Shown: positions 1 through 11,020 of the stretch, piece by piece
How the letters are laid out: every line of letters begins with the position of its first letter
How positions within the stretch are numbered: position 1 is the stretch's first letter
From: Omphiscola glabra
Lineage: Eukaryota > Mollusca > Gastropoda > Lymnaeidae
Direction of reading: 5' to 3'
Assembly (NCBI GenBank): GCA_964017045.1
Contig: OZ024808.1
Coordinates: forward strand, 2,691,666 to 2,755,665
DNA length: 64,000 bases
Notes under the pieces: generated by a model
What the model was told of the DNA's origin: nothing
Databases searched by the model: none
Seen by the model: the letters and a program-made list of their open reading frames with translations, nothing else
Made by a program: the position numbers and the translations under genes

Positions 1-213
1 CCCGCTAAAATGTTTAGTTTCCGCTCTCAAGTCATTAATGCTTTCGTAAAAAAAAATATTTTTTGAATGATTATCTGTATAAGCTTTTTAAAAATTGATA
101 ATCCCAGAGTCAAATTGTCAAAGTGTAAAAACAAAGATCACAGCCTGTCTACATCGATGTGCATTAATGCTGTCCCTATATTCTCTGGAAAATCTGTCCG
201 AGCCTCCATATCC

Positions 214-1098
214 AACCAACAATCCCAGCCAACAATCCCAGCCAACAATCCCAGCCAACAAGCCCAGCCAACAAGCCCAGCCAACAAGCCCAGCCAACAA
301 GCCCAGCCAACAAGCCCAGCCAACAAGCCCAGCCAACAAGCCCAGCCAACAAGCCCAGCCAACAATCCCAACCAACAAGCCCAGCCAACAAGCCCAGCCA
401 ACAAGCCCAGCCAACAATCCCAACCAACAATCCCAACCAACAATCCCAGCCAACAATCCCAGCCAACAAGCCCAGCCAACAATCCCAACCAACAATCCCA
501 ACCAACAATCCCAACCAACAATCCCAACCAACAAGCCCAGCCAACAAGCCCAGCCAACAATCCCAACCAACAATCCCAACCAACAATCCCAACCAACAAT
601 CCCAACCAACAAGCCCAGCCAACAAGCCCAGCCAACAATCCCTGCCAACAAGCCCAGCCAACAATCCCTGCCAACAAGCCCAGCCAACAAGCCCAGCCAA
701 CAAGCCCAGCCAACAATCCCAGCCAACAATCCCAGCCAACAAGCCCAGCCAACAAGCCCAGCCAACAAGCCCAACCAACAAGCCCAGCCAACAAGCCCAG
801 CCAACAATCCCAGCCAACAATCCCTGCCAACAAGCCCAGCCAACAATCCCTGCCAACAAGCCCAGCCAACAAGCCCAGCCAACAAGCCCAGCCAACAATC
901 CCAGCCAACAATCCCAGCCAACAAGCCCAGCCAACAAGCCCAGCCAACAAGCCCAACCAACAAGCCCAGCCAACAAGCCCAGCCAACAATCCCAGCCAAC
1001 AATCCCAGCCAACAAGCCCAGCCAACAAGCCCAGCCAACAAGCCCAGCCAACAAGCCCAGCCAACAAGCCCAGCCAACAAGCCCAGCCAACAAGCCCT
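214..1098. repeat. 13-bp minisatellite, ~68 copies
   Basis: Monomer AACAAGCCCAGCC with variants AACAATCCCAGCC, AACAATCCCAACC and AACAATCCCTGCC. Because 13 is not a multiple of 3, each frame cycles through all registers and stays open on both strands, giving spurious QPTSPANKPSQQA or LVGWACWLGLLAG repeat proteins of about 300 residues. It adjoins the probable F-box terminal exon. Confidence 0.95.
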
Positions 1099-1288
1099 GT
1101 GATTTTATCCAAGTTTGTAGATAACTGTTTACGACAGTAGCACGGTATTGCCCAGCTCCATTCCTCGTTGAAAGCCAGCGACACCAAGAACTCGATGCCT
1201 AGAAAATGATCACGCAGCCCGCCAACAAAGTCAATGATATCCATGTGGACCCTATGCACGCAGACAAGTTGCACACCCTTGCATCGAC
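1099..1288 (-). CDS. FBXO39-like: Probable terminal exon of the F-box protein, running into a minisatellite
   Basis: Non-repetitive open frame containing VHMDIIDFVGGLRDHFLG then IEFLVSLAFNEEWSW. This resembles the last helix-strand of FBXO39/FBXO33 (pattern I..V..L...L.......F.V.....). The acceptor that restores phase after exon 4 is GTGTAG|GTCGATGC at 1288, but it lies in the last unit of a 43-bp triplicate, so identical acceptors exist 43 and 86 bp upstream. Two other AGs (1252 and one inside the FLG codons) are possible. No stop follows the conserved part: the frame enters the 13-bp array and stays open to 138, about 320 more codons. Whether the protein ends by an unseen splice or carries a repetitive tail is unknown. 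Confidence 0.45.
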
Positions 1289-1396
1289 CTACACATGTGC
1301 TAGTGTAAAAGTTGCACACCCTTGCATCGACCTACACATGTGCTAGTGTAAAAGTTGCACAACCTTGCATCGACCTACACATGTGTTAGTGTATAG
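1268..1396. repeat. 43-bp tandem triplicate
   Basis: Three near-identical units starting GTTGCACACCCTTGCATCGA. On the minus strand each carries the same potential splice acceptor used to enter the F-box terminal exon. Confidence 0.92.
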
Positions 1397-1457
1397 TTTA
1401 TTTCATGGCGAATTAAGCAAAGCTGATTGGAATAGGATTTAGAAAAAAAAATGGTTT

Positions 1458-2112
1458 AGCCATACCCCACATACATTTCAGCCATACCCCAAATACATTT
1501 CAGCCATACCCCACATACATTTCAGCCATACCCCACATACATTTCAGCCATACCCCACATACATTTCAGCCATACCCCACATACATTTCAGCCATTCCCC
1601 ACATACATTTCAGCCATACCCCACATACAATTCTGCCCCTCCCATAGACATTTTAGCAATAACCCAAAACAATTCATCCATTGCACAAAGACATTCCAGC
1701 CATACCCATATGCCTTTCAGCTACTACCAAAGCTTTGTTCATTTCAGCCATACCCCATTGACATTTCAGCCATATTCCACAACATTTTAAGCCATAACCG
1801 AAATACAGTTCAGCAATACCCCAAAGACATTTCCTCTATACCCATAAGAAATTTCAGCCATGCCCCACAGATATTTCAGCCATTCCCCACAAACATTTCA
1901 GCCATTCCCCACATACATTTTAGCCATACCTCACCGACATTTCAGCCCTACCCCAAAGGCATTTCAGCAATATCCCAAAGACATTTCAGCCATACGCTAA
2001 AGTAATTTCAGCCATGCCCCAAAGTAATTTCAGCAATAGCCTAGAGACCTTTGAACCATACCCCACATCCACTCCAACCATACCCCACATCCACTCCAAC
2101 CATACCCCACAT
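1458..2112. repeat. 22-bp minisatellite, ~30 copies, decaying
   Basis: Monomer AGCCATACCCCACATACATT plus TC. It is nearly perfect up to 1630, then degenerates, and ends with a fresh variant ACCATACCCCACATCCACTC around 2050-2110. Confidence 0.9.
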
Positions 2113-2649
2113 CAACTCCAACCGTAGCCCACAGCAAGTTGAACTGTTTATCCTCACTAACAACTCTGGCCGGCCCTGCTGTCCGTTGTCTCCACTCATC
2201 AACTGCGAGGAACACAGGCAGTCAGACCTAATGACTTTCTGGCATCAAATTTCTCATCTCCAGGAAACCATTTTCTTGTCGTCATTGTCTGCCATTTGTA
2301 ATATATCTGTCTTCCTGACCCGACCCCCCCCCCCCCCACACACACACACAAACACTTTTCCCCCCAAACCGCGTCCTGTCATTTTGAAAGAATTGATTTT
2401 CTTTTTCAAGTAACCCATCGAGACTGGTATCTGGGGTTATTCTCTCCATATTGAGAACCCTTAAGTGGTCTGGTACTTGTCCCAAAAATCCCCACCCCCC
2501 AGAAATCGTTTAAAGGCGTGTATGTACATACATATATTGAACAAGTAGCATATAAATAATCTTGCAGTGCTTTAGAGGTACATATTTGGTGTTAGTAAAC
2601 GGTAGCAAACAGAAGTGTTGTAACACTAGTTATAAAGATGAGCTCTACC
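2113..2649. other. Intron 4 spacer with C13-(CA)n tract
   Basis: Non-repetitive intronic DNA with a C13 run followed by (CA)n at 2326-2357. A pyrimidine-rich AG on the minus strand near 2209 looks like a splice acceptor, but no family-like peptide follows. Confidence 0.6.
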
Positions 2650-2934
2650 AAAAACAACATTGGACTGTGAGAACTTTGAAATGTTGTCACAAGATGATCA
2701 TAGACCACCAATGACCGATCATATAGGTAGTACCAGAAAAGAACAAAAACAACATTGGACTGTGAGAACTTTGAAATGTTGTCACAAGATGATCATAGAC
2801 CACCAATGACCGATCATATAGGTAGTACCAGAAAAGAACAAAAATAACATTGGACTGTGAGAACTTTGAAATGTTGTCACAAGATGATCATAGACCACCA
2901 ATGACCGATCATATAGGTAGTACCAGAAAAGAAC
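2650..2934. repeat. 95-bp tandem triplicate
   Basis: Three almost identical 95-bp units beginning AAAAACAACATTGGACTGTG. Differences are one or two bases, so the amplification is recent. Confidence 0.93.
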
Positions 2935-3164
2935 AAAAAAACAAACAAAAAAACAGCGCTCAAATTATAAGGATCTAGGGATTGATTAAAAATAAAATTT
3001 AGTTCCTCTGTTTCATTTTATTAGTAATGTGTACGAGATTTTGGTACACAGTTTTTCCTCAAGTTCTTAAAAAATTTTTTTTTTTAAATATCCCTTGAAA
3101 TCATAATTTTTGCTTCTGGTATGCAATTTATGACGGCGTTCAGACAAGATGCTATGACATTTCA

Positions 3165-3505
3165 ACTCAGAAAGATCTTTTTATTTACCAACTTGTCCCC
3201 AGAAAGATCATTTTATTTACCTATTTGTTTTAAGAAAGATCTTTTTAATTTGCCAACTTGTCCCCAGAAAAATCATTTATTTACCAATTTGTCCCAAGAA
3301 ATATCTTTTATTTACCAATTTATACCAAGAAAGATCATTTTATTTACCAACTTGTCCCCAGACAGATATTGTTATTTACCAACAGAAAGATGCTATTTAT
3401 CAATTTGTTCCCAGACAGGAAGGTTTTATTTACCAATTTGTACGCAGAAAGGTGTTTTTACCAACTTTTCCCAGAAAGATTTTAATGACCAACTTGTCCT
3501 CAGCA
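3165..3505. repeat. ~33-bp degenerate array, ~10 copies
   Basis: Units around CCAGAAAGATC...TTTATTTACCAACTTGTCC with many indels. It immediately precedes the nested plus-strand exon. Confidence 0.8.
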
Positions 3506-3558
3506 AGATATGAACAAACCGATTATGTAGCTCTTCATCTCCATTTCTTTTGTTCTAG

Positions 3559-3727
3559 AGCCTAGACTCTATAGAGCATCTGTTCTGTTTCTTATGTGAG
3601 TCTTTTAAGTGTACGTACCACCAAGCTGACGTCATCTTTGATAGAGAATTTCGTGCCACAAACCTTGGCAATGTGACAACACTGGTAACTCCGTACTACC
3701 AAGGCGTGTCTATTGATGTCTACAAGA
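3559..3727 (+). CDS. Exon-like coding block nested in the F-box gene intron, opposite strand
   Basis: A 169-bp open block with a textbook acceptor (CCATTTCTTTTGTTCTAG|) and a good donor (TACAAGA|GTAAGA), starting in phase 0 and ending in phase 1. It encodes 56 residues including FCFLCESFKCTYHQADV and LGNVTTLVTPYYQGVSIDVY, of mixed composition, unlike the repeat-derived peptides around it. I do not recognise the family. It has no start codon, so it would be an internal exon of a plus-strand gene whose other exons I cannot place. It lies inside intron 4 of the minus-strand F-box gene. A chance open frame with fortuitous splice sites is the alternative. Confidence 0.45.
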
Positions 3728-3729
3728 GT

Positions 3730-4794
3730 AAGATGTCACATTTGACTTGAATTTATTGCGATTCAACATGTAGATGTCACAGGATACATAAGGCATACAT
3801 AGCATTTGAGGCATGCAGACACCATATGGAATACAAACAACAAATATCATACATACTTGTACGTATGTCGTAATTAAACTTACGGCTTACATTTCAGCAC
3901 ATGTCATTGGTCCATCATGGAGCATACATAAAACAATTACTATACCATACAACACGCAAGATACATACAACACATAGCATACATACAACATATGGTATAA
4001 GCACACTATATGGTAAAAATACAACAGATCATATTCATACAACATTATATTAGAGCATGCATGCAACATATGGCTTCATTAATGTATGGTATACATACTG
4101 TCTTGAGGGCTCGCAAGTGCATATTTTACCTGCATTGTAATGCCATAATGCATTATTACGCTTCCCCCTATTCGCCCACAATTTTTTCTCCGCCCATGCA
4201 ATATTTGTCCCACGTGCCAATTTCTCATTCCAGTAAACAAACATTCCCTAAATGGATGAGAAAACAGATAACTTTCCATTTTCTTGTGATATCCTAATTT
4301 TTTAATGATTTCCCCCCACCCCCTTTTTTTTTTTGCCCCTCGGAATTTCAACAGCCCTCATTCCTTCCTCGGCCCTGTCCTTTTCTCTATCTGGCCCTAA
4401 CGGAGTTAATTTGTCTCTCGCCGGTGACATGCTAACTTTGTCAACCCACGAAATGCTTCCTGGGGAATCTTGATCAATTCCAAACTGTCTTATTGTAATC
4501 GATTACTTATTGCTTGTTTTTTCCAATGTTGGGGTCGGGGGGGGGGGTGTTGCTGGTATTTATCAGTATATGTCAGAATAACGCGATGAAAGAAGAAGAG
4601 AGAAAAAGTGGGTGGGGAGACTCTCACGGACAGAAACGGATATGGCAAAGACAAGAGGATATATTATATGACACTGACCAAAAATTTGTGATGGCTGTGA
4701 CGAGATAGAAGGTGATCGTTATAAAAACTGACACGACAGTTGCTTGCTATGTTCAAATGTTTCTGAATCATTAGTGAGATGTTCCGGCCTGGTC
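3730..4794. other. Intron 4 spacer, AT-rich with degenerate ACATAC repeats
   Basis: 3780-4090 is a decayed array of ACATACAACATATGGCATAC-like units. 4100-4790 is unique, with T10 at about 4324 and G10 at about 4539. No supported gene. Confidence 0.6.
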
Positions 4795-5010
4795 CCAACG
4801 TTGTGAGGCGTTCCTACTTTGTGAGGCGTCACTACTATGTGAGGCGTCACTACTATGTGAGGTGTCACTGCTATGTGAAGCGTTCCTACTTTGTGAGGCG
4901 TCACTGCTATGTGGGACGTCACTGCTATGTGAGGCATCACTGCTATGTGATTCATCACTGCTATGTGAGGCGTCCCTGTTTTGTGAGGCACCCCTGCTCT
5001 GTGGGGCGCC
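4795..5010. repeat. 18-bp minisatellite, ~12 copies
   Basis: Monomer GAGGCGTCACTACTATGT. The unit is a multiple of 3, so both strands show long false frames. It lies about 100 bp beyond the exon 4 donor. Confidence 0.93.
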
Positions 5011-5111
5011 CATCCACCATTGGCTGACCCATTGGCTCGACCTGACGACCATCCCGGCCAAACTCCTGTAGTCTTCGTATCTGCCTGTGGCGAGGCCGCT
5101 TGCCAACGTAC

Positions 5112-5235
5112 CAGTGTGTCTTGCTGCACTCCTGGGGGTCAGTTGTGGGACAGTCCTGCTCAGTCTGTTGCGCCTCTCCTTGACCATGTCCTGTACTATG
5201 CGGTCAGTCTCAGCACTTTTAAAATAGGCCTGTAC
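5112..5235 (-). CDS. FBXO39-like: F-box protein (FBXO33/FBXO39 type), coding exon 4
   Basis: A 124-bp exon with a strong acceptor (TTGACTTATTCTCCAG|) and donor (CACACTG|GTACGT). It enters in phase 0, as exon 3 requires, and leaves in phase 1 after 41 codons (residues 395-435). VQAYFKSAETDRIVQDMVKE followed by RRNRLSRTVPQL matches the family's penultimate block, where a strand is followed by an I-x-x-L/M helix and an LR.. strand. It has no Met of its own in the expected place and is shorter than usual ORF cut-offs, so a simple ORF scan misses it. GC content is visibly higher than in the flanking intron. Confidence 0.72.
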
Positions 5236-5589
5236 CTGGAGAATAAGTCAACAAAAAAACAAAAATAATTTCTACAAGTCATTGCCCTGTCACCTTTTCC
5301 TATCTATAAATCTAGGGTGCTAGTTGGCTGAGCGGTCTAAACTGAATCCAACTGGATCTCAAAGCCCTGCCTATACAAGCAATAATATCACCAGCACCCC
5401 GGGGAGATGGGGCTCGTTGGATGGCAAATCATATAAGAGAAGGCTGAGTCCCGTAGGTGGTATGACATTGAAACTATGAACATTCTGACACTCCTGTGAC
5501 TTGGAATGCGCTAGTGTTACCATTGGATCAAATAGGCAAGGACGAGACAGTGAGGCTGACGAATTGAGCAACTCACCCTCACTTTAAAC

Positions 5590-5978
5590 AAAATACAGCT
5601 CAAGTCAAGGCTACTACTCAAGTCAAGGCTACTGCCCAAGTCAAGGCTACTGTTCAAGTCAAGGCTACTACTCAAGTAAAGGCTACTACTCAAGTCAAGG
5701 CTACTACTCGAGTCAAGGCTACTACTCAAGTCAAGGCTACTACTCAAGTCAAGGGTACTATTCAAGTCAAGGCTACTACTCAAGTCAAGGCTACTACTCA
5801 AGTCAAGGGTACTATTCAAGTCAAGGCTACTACTCAAGTCAAGGGTACTATTCAAGTCAAGGCTACTACTCAAGTCAAGGGTACTATTCAAGTCAAGGGT
5901 ACTATTCAAGTCAAGGCTACTACTCAAGTCAAGGCTACTACTCAAGTCAAGGGTACTATTCAAGTCAAGGCTACGACT
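5590..5978. repeat. 18-bp minisatellite, ~21 copies
   Basis: Monomer CTCAAGTCAAGGCTACTA with a GGGTACTATT variant interspersed, in intron 3. Confidence 0.95.
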
Positions 5979-6056
5979 TATAAGTCTAATATAGCCTTGG
6001 TCTTCGCTTTTGGAAGACTAACACTAAATAATAATATTATATATAAATCTAACATC

Positions 6057-6145
6057 CCAGCACAGTGAGGTCAGTCTCAGCACAGTGAGGTCAGTCTCAG
6101 CACAGTGAGGTCAGTCTCAGCACAGTGAGGTCAGTCTCAGCACAG
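6057..6145. repeat. 20-bp minisatellite, ~4.5 copies
   Basis: Monomer CAGCACAGTGAGGTCAGTCT; last copies diverge. Confidence 0.92.
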
Positions 6146-6282
6146 GCTAAGTAATCTCAGCACTGGCAGTGTAGGCCAGGACCAAGAGAACAATTTCAAT
6201 AAAGTCAACACCAAAATCCCCTGCTCATTCCTTGTAAACAAAATCTGAAATATCGTGAACCGTTAAGCACATAGTTTTCAAC

Positions 6283-6625
6283 CGTATGGTACTTGACATT
6301 GGATTATGGTACTTGACATTGAATTATGGTACTTGACATTTGAGTATGGTACGTGACATTGGAGTATGGTATGTGACATTGGAGCATGGTACGTGACAAT
6401 GGAGCATGGTACGTGACAATGGAGTATGGTATGTGACAATGGAGTATGGTACGTGACAATGGAGCATGGTACGTGACAATGGAGTATGGTATGTGACATT
6501 GGAGTATGGTACGTGACATTGGAGTATGGTATGTGACATTGGAGTATGGTACGTGACATTGGAGTATGGTATGTGACATTGGAGCATGGTACGTGACATT
6601 GGAGTATGGTACGTGACATTGGAAT
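6283..6625. repeat. 20-bp minisatellite, ~17 copies
   Basis: Monomer GGTACGTGACATTGGAGTAT with ACGTGACAAT and GAGCAT variants, in intron 3 just downstream of exon 3. Confidence 0.95.
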
Positions 6626-6694
6626 GTGTACCTAAAACAATGAGCTCTTTCATGACCAGTCCCAATCATTTAAAAGAAACAACAATAAAGTTAC

Positions 6695-6800
6695 CTTAAG
6701 GCTAACCAGATTTTTACATTTTCTGACCAGACGAACGAGTGCGGTATCCAGGTGGTCATTGTGATTGTCAACGTCCATTTGAAATCTCACCAGACGATGC
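6695..6800 (-). CDS. FBXO39-like: F-box protein (FBXO33/FBXO39 type), coding exon 3
   Basis: A 106-bp exon bounded by TTCTCTGGCAG| and CTTAAG|GTAACT. One base completes the arginine codon opened by exon 2, then 35 codons follow (residues 360-394), ending in phase 0. The peptide HRLVRFQMDVDNHNDHLD followed by LVRLVRKCKNLVSLK aligns with the part of FBXO39 where an acidic loop precedes a C-K/R-L-x-x-L-x-I strand. Phase, order and family match together make this exon strong despite its size. Intron 2 (6801-8952) holds 55-bp and mixed GAATG arrays. Confidence 0.8.
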
Positions 6801-7462
6801 CTGCCAGAGAACAGTAAATTGGACTTCATTGAAGTCGGTACTCTCATCAAATCTGCATGCACTTTCATATCACGTGAATACCATCCTTCCACTAAACATG
6901 TTATTTCAATCTCGTCTTACCACTTGAGCTCTAACTTTCATGTGTACCCACTTAACTCTAGGCCAGAACATACACGGTTGCCCAAACGCACAATTCAAAT
7001 TGACGGTAAAAGAAAACATCGCTACTACTGCTATTATTGTGTTGTGAAAATGACTACACTATCTAGCCCAACAGTTGTCTTCACGGAAATAAGCGAAACT
7101 AAGTGTGGGAAAACTTGAAAAAAGGACGGAACAAAAAGGCGAACGTGTCGGCGAGAAGCCTTCTTCGGCGAACGAACAACAGTAAAAACGATTTAAAAAT
7201 TAAATTAACATTAACACGTAGCTGCAATGTGGTATCCGAGAGGACAGCAAGAAGAGTGTGATAGAACAAAAGTAGATGATAGAGCTAATACAGGCAAAAT
7301 GGGGCGGAAGGGGGGAATAGTAAGTCCACGGCGATTGGTTGTAACAATTGGGGGGGGGGGACGAGGAAAAGTTTTAACAAGTGAAGGAGTACATTACACG
7401 TATGTCATTCGGTGTCAAGGTCCCGTAAATGTCACAAGTGTGTTTAAGTGGACACAGCAACT
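6801..7462. other. Intron 2 spacer
   Basis: Unique sequence between exon 3 and the 55-bp array, with a G10 run at about 7351. Short frames occur here, but none has splice or family support. Confidence 0.6.
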
Positions 7463-7692
7463 CAGCAATGTTTAACTGGCAGTGTTCTTCAAATAACAGC
7501 AATCGTACACATAACACAGATCAGCAATGTTTAACTGGCAGTGTCGTTCAAATAACTGCAATCTATACATATATCAGCAATGTTTAACTCATGGCAGTGT
7601 TGTTCAAATAACAGCAATCCTATACATATAGATCAGCGATGTTTAACTGGCAGTGTTCCTAAATAGCTGCAATCCGCCTATACATATACATT
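7463..7692. repeat. ~55-bp array, 4 copies
   Basis: Units contain ATCAGCAATGTTTAACTGGC and TTCAAATAACAGCAATC with small indels. Confidence 0.88.
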
Positions 7693-8354
7693 GTAAGAGA
7701 AACTTGTCACTTTTTATTTCAATCAGTCCACATTTAGAGTCGCCCCTGACAACGCAGAATGACACGAGAGCTTGATTTGTTGTGAGTTGCTGAATAATTG
7801 ATGTGCCACGCCCATGATCTTAGTGTTCAGGCATTCAATACACAACACAAGCTCTGGATCTGTGCATTAGTCAGAGGCACTTCAGCAGTTTCACTTTGTA
7901 GCGGGGATTGTAATAGCGATCTCAACCAGGCATTCGCTGGAGTTGTGATTGCCATGCATGGATCAGTTAGAACTTTATTTGTGTCGGTATCATCATGGTG
8001 CGATAAGGGCAGGGTGGGGGAGTTGAAAATAAAAGAGATCATTGGGTTTAGAAAAAAAAATCGTTTTGCAATACAATTGGGTTTTCTAGTTGTAATTAAA
8101 ATGTAGGCATTTATGACGTAAGTATTGATACGCTACATTCGTAAAACGTTTTTAGTTCTAATAATACGTTTTTTTGATAGCTTCGGTTCGTACTCTGTCA
8201 CGTAGAAAGAAGTTGGCGTACCGTCGTCAGCAAGGCTTGAGTTCGCTTGAAATCTTTCGAAACAATCGGTTAAGTCTGTAACATAGATCTTGGTGGACAG
8301 CTAACTCATTGAACGATTGGAAGAAGGAATGATTGCTCGAACGAATGATTTAAG
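7693..8354. other. Intron 2 spacer
   Basis: Unique sequence. Overlapping short frames on both strands (7798-8106) have ordinary composition but no splice or family support. Confidence 0.5.
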
Positions 8355-8925
8355 GAATTAAAGGTTGGGCGACGGGAGGATTGAAGGAATGAATGTTTGG
8401 GGCAATGAAAGATTGGATAGCGGAATGATTAAAGGAATGAATGTTTTAGGCAATGAAAGATTGGATAGCGGAATGATTGAAGGAATGAATGTTTTAGGCA
8501 ATGAAAGATTGGATAGCGGAATGATTGAAGGAATGAATGTTTTAGGCAATGAAAGATTGGATAGCGGAATGATTGAAGGAATGAATGGTTGAAGGAATGA
8601 ATGTTTGAGGCAATGAAAGATTGGATAGCGGAATGATTGAAGGAATGAATTTTTGAGGCAATGAAAGATTGGATAGCGGAATGAATGGTTGAAGGAATGA
8701 ATGGTTGAAGGAATGAATGTTTGAAAGAATGAATGGTTGAAGGAATGAATGGTTGAAGGCATGAATGGTTGAAGGAATGAATGGTTGAGGCAATGAAAGA
8801 TTGGATACCGGAATGATTGGAGGAATGGATGGTTGAAGGAATGAATGTTTAAAGAAATAAAAGATTGAATGACGGACGAATTGAAGAAATGAATGATTGG
8901 AGGAATGACTGATTGAACGATTGAA
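8355..8925. repeat. GAATG-rich array with 48-bp higher unit
   Basis: Blocks of GGATAGCGGAATGATTGAAG plus GAATGAATGTTTTAGGCAAT (48 bp) mixed with short GAATGAATGGTTGAAG units. It runs to within 30 bp of the exon 2 donor. Confidence 0.9.
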
Positions 8926-8952
8926 GGATTGACCCTATCTTTGATGTCCCAC

Positions 8953-9152
8953 CTGAAGTGACTAGTGATGTACTGAAGAACTTCTGCGATGTTGAGGGTG
9001 GGCGTGTCAATTAAGATGAACCGCTTCCCGATGGACAAGCGAATCTTGTGGATGTGCAGGACCGGATCTAGTATGGCGGGGACGGACAGGGCAGGGGAGA
9101 CCACCGAGCCGTTGATACAGAACTCTACTCTCATGGATGGGCAGGCTTTGGT
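8953..9152 (-). CDS. FBXO39-like: F-box protein (FBXO33/FBXO39 type), coding exon 2
   Basis: A 200-bp exon, residues 293-358 plus two bases of codon 359. It starts in phase 0 after a CATCTCTCAG acceptor and ends at CACTTCAG|GTGGGA. It continues the LRR-like fold: the join SWDIL/TKACPSMRVEF matches the SW..L....P...V pattern of FBXO39 and FBXO33, and LNIAEVLQYITSHF forms the next helix. It lies 5.3 kb from exon 1; that intron holds the 13-, 50-, 38-, 14- and 45-bp arrays. The downstream open frame, rich in FIPSI, is read-through into an 8.3-8.9 kb minisatellite and is not coding. Confidence 0.8.
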
Positions 9153-9237
9153 CTGAGAGATGACGGAAATTATTGATCACTGGGTCTGGGGAAAATCAAT
9201 CAATTGTTACCTCCCCTACCCAAGCCAGTGGATCATG

Positions 9238-10258
9238 TGGTAGCCACTTTAGATAGCCATTTTAGATAACCCCTTTAGGTAGCCAATTTAGATAGCCACT
9301 TTATGTAGCCACTTTAGACAGCCACTTTATGTAGCCACTTTAGACAGCCACTTTATGTAGCCACTTTATGTAGCCACTTTAGACAGCCCCTTTATGTAGC
9401 CACTTTAGACAGCCACTTTATGTAGCCACTTTATGTAGCCACTTTAGACAGCCACTTTATGTAGCCACTTTATGTAGCCACTTTAAGTAGCCACTTTATG
9501 TAGCCACTTTAGACAGTCACTTTATGTTGCCACTTTATGTAGCCACTTTATGTAGCCACTTTATGTAGCCAATATATGTAGCCACTTTATGTAGCCACTT
9601 TAGACAGCCACTTTAGACAGCCACTTTAGACAGCCACTTTATGTAGCCACTTTAGACAGCCACTTTATGTAGCCACTTTAGACAGCCACTTATGTAGCCA
9701 CTTTAGACAGCCACTTTATGTAGCCACTTTATGTAGCCACTTTAGACATCCACTTTAGACAGCCACTTTATGTAGCCACTTTAGACAGCCACTTTATGTA
9801 GCCACTTTATGTAGCCACTCTATGTTGCCACTTTAGACAGCGATTTTATGTAGCGACTTTATGTAGCGACTTTATGTAGCCACTTTATGTAGCCACTTTA
9901 GACAGCCACTTTAGACAGCCACTTTATGTAGCCACTTTATGTAGCCACTTTATGTAGCCACTTCAGACAGCCACTTTATGTAGCCACTTTAGACAGCCAC
10001 TTTATGTAGCCACTTTAGACAGCCACTTTATGTAGCCACTTCAGACAGCCACTTTATGTAGCCACTTTAGACAGCCACTTTATGTAGCCACTTTATGTAG
10101 CCACTCTATGTTGCCATTTTAGACAGCGACTTTATGTAGCGACTTTATGTAGCCACTTTATGTAGCCACTTTAGGCAGCCACTTTAGACAGCCACTTTAG
10201 ACAACCACTTTATGTAGCCACTTTAGACAGCCACTTTATGTAGCCACTTTATGTAGCC
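9238..10258. repeat. 13-bp minisatellite with two monomer types, ~78 copies
   Basis: Monomers TATGTAGCCACTT and TAGACAGCCACTT alternate irregularly. The rare variant CTATGTTGCCA recurs at about 9818 and 10104 (286 bp = 22 monomers apart), showing block duplication. Located in intron 1. Confidence 0.95.
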
Positions 10259-10470
10259 CCCACAAAAAGTCTAAAATAATACATATCTTACACCAGCCGG
10301 TATACTCCTACACAAAAAGTCTAAAATAACACATATCTTACACCAGCCGGTATACTCCTACACAAAAAGTCTAAAATAACACATATCTTACACCAGCCGG
10401 TATACTCCTACACAAAAAGTCTAAAATAACACATATCTTACACCAGCCGGTATACTCCTAAAAAAAAAGT
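10259..10470. repeat. 50-bp array, ~4 copies
   Basis: Units start CACAAAAAGTCTAAAATAAC and end CCAGCCGGTATACTCCTA, nearly perfect. Directly continuous with the 13-bp array. Confidence 0.94.
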
Positions 10471-10504
10471 CTAAAAATCTCCCTCACAGTAGTAGAGATG
10501 CGAT

Positions 10505-11020
10505 CAGAAACACTTGAACCAGATACTAGGACATGGCTTGTATACAAACACTTGAACCAGATACTAGGACATGGCTTGTATACAAACACTTGAACCAGAT
10601 ACTAGGACATGCCTTGTATACAAACACTTGAACCAGATACTAGGACATGGCTTGTATACAAACACTTGAACCAGATACTAGGACATGCCTTGTATACAAA
10701 CACTTGAACCAGATACTAGGACATGGCTTGTATACAAACACTTGAACCAGATACTAGGACATGCCTTGTATACAAACACTTGAACCAGATACTAGGACAT
10801 TGCTTGTATACAAACACTTGAACCAGATACTAGGACATGGCTTGCATACAAACACTTGGACCAGATACTAGGACATTGCTTGTATACAAACACTTGAACC
10901 AGATACTAGGACATGGCTTGCATACAAACACTTGAACCAGATACTAGGACATTGCTTGTATACAAACACTTGGACCAGATACTAGGACATGGCTTGCATA
11001 CAAACACTTGGACCATGCTA
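10505..11020. repeat. 38-bp minisatellite, left block, ~13 copies
   Basis: Units contain ACATGGCTTGTATACAAACA and CTTGAACCAGATACTAGG. The same family reappears at 13.16-13.99 kb. Confidence 0.95.

Noticed and set aside
67..1319. Long proline/glutamine-rich frame on the plus strand and W/C/L-rich frames on the minus strand
   Set aside because: All frames on both strands are open because of the 13-bp unit, so openness is no evidence of coding. Only the unique minus-strand part at 1099-1288 is called.
2165..2209. Minus-strand acceptor-like TGTGTTCCTCGCAG with an in-phase short frame as a further F-box exon
   Set aside because: The peptide does not resemble the family, and exon 4 at 5112-5235 already supplies the expected block.
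8358..8952. Extension of exon 2 as a FIPSI-rich protein
   Set aside because: It runs past a good AG|GTGGGA donor into a GAATG minisatellite. The next family-conserved peptide is found in exon 3 with matching phase.
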